Assembly: GCA_965267425.1 (NCBI GenBank)
Contig: OZ253959.1
Coordinates: 2,418,001 to 2,482,000 of the forward strand
Length of the DNA: 64,000 bases
Reading direction: 5' to 3'
From: G965267425 sp965267425
GTDB lineage: Bacteria > Bacteroidota > Bacteroidia > Flavobacteriales_E > Vicingaceae
The notes beneath the pieces are model-generated. The model was given only the letters and a program-made list of their open reading frames with translations. It had not been told where the DNA came from and searched no databases. Shown piece after piece: positions 61,784 through 64,000 of this stretch (within the stretch, counting starts at the first letter, position 1; each line of letters begins with the position of its first letter). The position numbers and the translations under genes were made by a program.

Positions 61784-63953
61784 TGATCACCCTTTTGGTC
61801 ACTGAATTCACTTGATCGCTTAACCTTAGTAAGTACACTCCGTTTTCGAAGGAAGACGTTTCAATTGATTTGGTAGAATTTCCTGCTGTCCATATATCAT
61901 TGTGAACTAACTTTCCGGTAACACTGTAGATTTGGACCATTAAATTCGAATTTACACCTTGAATAGAGGTTAAATTCAACATGGTGGTTATTGGATTTTC
62001 TACAATTTGAATGCTTGAAAGTCCAACTTCGTTTACACTTGCCCATGCCAAATCTTCACGAACCAAATACACATAATTGGAATCAATGGAACGTCTACTC
62101 AAACTGGAAGACACGGCATCTACAATCCATTTGAAGCGAAATACAAAACCGTTCCCAAAACCGACATTCGCTAAGTCATTGGCCACTGTGGCATGAGAAA
62201 CAGAAGCAACGGTATCCAAACCTGAATTATCTGCCTGGTATACGGCGAAAGGAGAAGAGAACGTTCCATTTTCTCCAGCCAACGTTACTTCATAAGTAAC
62301 TGGGCCTCCAGCACTTGAAGCCGTTGGAAGCCAGCTAAAATGAACTTCATCCGTACCATTATTGTAAACTAATAATGTGTCATCATCGGGTTCATTTAAA
62401 CTGAAATTGAAAATAAAATCCGTATCCAGAATGCCCCTGGTTAATTCAATACTAAATTCTTGATTTGCCATTCTGGAGCTATTGCCAACAAATGCTCTAA
62501 CTGTCCATATGGCATTCAATGCCTGACCTTCAATAATACCCAATCCATTGGTTAGCAAATTGGCTAATTCTTGATACGAAATATCATAAGTACTATCCGT
62601 TCCACTCACATTAGCCGTTTTGGTCAATATAGGAGCGCTAAAATCTCCACCTGCATTATCCAGCAGCCATTCGTATTGTATGCTTGCCGGATTTGACAAT
62701 TGACTACGTTCCCAGTTAAATGAAACGGTTTGTGTTGACGTACCACTTAGCGAAACACTGGTAGATGATGGAGGACCTAACAGATTGAAAGTACTCAAAC
62801 TGTCACTATAAGACATAATGTATTCTCCAGCGGTAGCACCACTTACGCTCAATGTATTAGCTGTTGTATTCACAGTTGAACCCGTTCCCAACCAATTGGT
62901 GTCCGCATTATTGGCTCTGTCTAACAATCCTAAATCATCTTCATTGACAATTCCAGGGTACCCGGTATAATTGTATTCTAAGTTGAATGAGGCATTCGTA
63001 CTTCCTCCAGCAAGAAAAACACCATAATACCTTAAGTCCAGAAGAGACGCTGAACCGGGAGGTGGAGTATTAAAATTGGGTGCAGTATCTACCAAATAGA
63101 CATGCACCGCATCCGGACTACCTGTGATAGAGGATATTGTCATTGAATCTCCTTGATTATGACCCATTTCAACAGATTTTCCCGTCCAACTTGACGTATA
63201 CAAATAAGCGCTATTGTATCCTATATGGGCACCTGAATATTCCCAAACGGGACCATTGGTAACCGTGCCATTGTTTCCTTTACCACTTAAATCTGTTACG
63301 GTTGATCCTGTCCCCTCATCCAAATTCCAATATCCGACAAGGTCATTGAATTTTGGGTGAGTATTATCTACTTTTCTACACATGTACCTTCTGATGAGTG
63401 TATCACTCAAAGCTGTTCTCCAAATTCTGGCTTCATCAATTTTTCCGTTGAAGTTTCTCCCTCCGGAACTTCTTGCTATCTCACCTATTTTAACGGGAAC
63501 AGTTGTTGAAGTGATTGAACCTGTTTGCGACGTACTTTGGATCATTTCACCATTCAGGTAAATCTTCATTGTTGATCCATCATATACTCCAGCCACATGA
63601 TACCATTTTCCGGTAGACATGACAGCTGAACTCTGAACCTCATACCACTGACTATTGTTGTTCAAGGCCAGATTAAAAGACAATCTTCCTCCTTGTCCAC
63701 ATCGCAATACATATCCTTCAGAAATGGATGACCAGGTATCCTTGCTTATGATTGAGTTTTCCCAAATATTGTTGGCATATGCATCAGCATTTATCCATGC
63801 TTCCAATGTCAATTGAGAAGACGGATTAAGTGTTGAATCATTTGGGATAACAACGTGATCGTTTGAGCCATCAAAATCCAACGTATGCCCTGATCCCTGA
63901 CCAAGGACTGAAAATGACCAGGCTATCGCAATTAAAACAATAGGTATTCTCAT
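61773..63953 (-). CDS. Large secreted LamG-domain protein with type IX secretion sorting tail
   Basis: 726 residues. Signal peptide (MRIPIVLIAIAWSFSVLGQG), LamG/concanavalin-like domain (about 24-215; LDFDGSNDHVVIPNDSTLNP, then LTLEAWINADAY and GKIDEARIWRTALSD), a ~180-residue beta-rich region, two SusE/fibronectin-like repeats (about 410-500 and 525-620; VSFNWERSQLS and VHFSWLPTASS), and a T9SS type A sorting domain from ~640 (IQIVENPITTMLNL to GVYLLRLSDQVNS). Likely a surface adhesin or carbohydrate binder. Shares the LamG-T9SS layout with the 17834 gene. Its promoter lies near the window end and was not identified. Confidence 0.86.
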   Translation of the reverse strand: MRIPIVLIAIAWSFSVLGQGSGHTLDFDGSNDHVVIPNDSTLNPSSQLTLEAWINADAYANNIWENSIISKDTWSSISEGYVLRCGQGGRLSFNLALNNNSQWYEVQSSAVMSTGKWYHVAGVYDGSTMKIYLNGEMIQSTSQTGSITSTTVPVKIGEIARSSGGRNFNGKIDEARIWRTALSDTLIRRYMCRKVDNTHPKFNDLVGYWNLDEGTGSTVTDLSGKGNNGTVTNGPVWEYSGAHIGYNSAYLYTSSWTGKSVEMGHNQGDSMTISSITGSPDAVHVYLVDTAPNFNTPPPGSASLLDLRYYGVFLAGGSTNASFNLEYNYTGYPGIVNEDDLGLLDRANNADTNWLGTGSTVNTTANTLSVSGATAGEYIMSYSDSLSTFNLLGPPSSTSVSLSGTSTQTVSFNWERSQLSNPASIQYEWLLDNAGGDFSAPILTKTANVSGTDSTYDISYQELANLLTNGLGIIEGQALNAIWTVRAFVGNSSRMANQEFSIELTRGILDTDFIFNFSLNEPDDDTLLVYNNGTDEVHFSWLPTASSAGGPVTYEVTLAGENGTFSSPFAVYQADNSGLDTVASVSHATVANDLANVGFGNGFVFRFKWIVDAVSSSLSRRSIDSNYVYLVREDLAWASVNEVGLSSIQIVENPITTMLNLTSIQGVNSNLMVQIYSVTGKLVHNDIWTAGNSTKSIETSSFENGVYLLRLSDQVNSVTKRVIINR

Positions 63954-64000
63954 GAAGTAGTATTTATGTCCAAATAGATACTACAAGTTAAGAAAGAAAT

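Overview
This window is an AT-rich chromosomal segment of a member of the phylum Bacteroidota, most likely a Flavobacteriales-type lineage. The evidence is the promoter style (repeated TAnnTTTG -7 boxes with an upstream TTG), two LamG proteins with C-terminal tails of the type IX secretion (Por) kind, a DUF4290 gene next to murA, zinc-free versions of ribosomal proteins L36, S4 and S14, and the gene order rplQ-carA-eno-gltA. The species cannot be named from the sequence alone. No rRNA, insertion sequence, integrase, prophage or CRISPR array was found.

Left part (1-10.8 kb): the end of a TonB-like protein and folC; two tRNA-Val genes (anticodons TAC and GAC), each followed by the same terminator, spacer and 91-92 bp hairpin repeats, with an S41-like pseudo-peptidase gene between them; a TfoX-N-like protein; a GCS2-CBS / aspartoacylase-like gene pair; two small oxidoreductase-type genes; and two tandem paralogues that start with the tip of an RHS core domain and continue into an unassigned domain.

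Middle part (10.8-22.7 kb): a methyltransferase, then a surface-glycan-like cluster (two deacetylase-fold proteins, a GNAT, an LpxD-like acyltransferase, a sulfotransferase and a glycosyltransferase), a secreted LamG protein, and the minus-strand housekeeping genes carA, eno and gltA.

Core (22.7-40.0 kb, minus strand): one uninterrupted run of 32 genes from rpsL to rplQ that joins the str (without tuf), S10, spc and alpha operons. A near-perfect Bacteroidota promoter stands in front of rpsL and a strong terminator follows rplQ. L17 carries a 174-residue acidic repetitive tail.

Right part (40.0-64 kb): uvrD/pcrA helicase, DUF4290, murA (active-site Asp in place of Cys), a TlpA-like thioredoxin, grpE-dnaJ, an ABC exporter pair followed by an NtrC-like regulator without a DNA-binding domain, an M13 peptidase lipoprotein, an FAD oxidoreductase, alaS, an M23 peptidase with a MerR regulator, hldD, a PTPS-family enzyme with folE, a Bax-inhibitor-1 family membrane protein, fabD, and a second large LamG secreted protein. 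Genes are tightly packed: many neighbours overlap by 1-8 bp and five convergent pairs meet or overlap at their stop codons.
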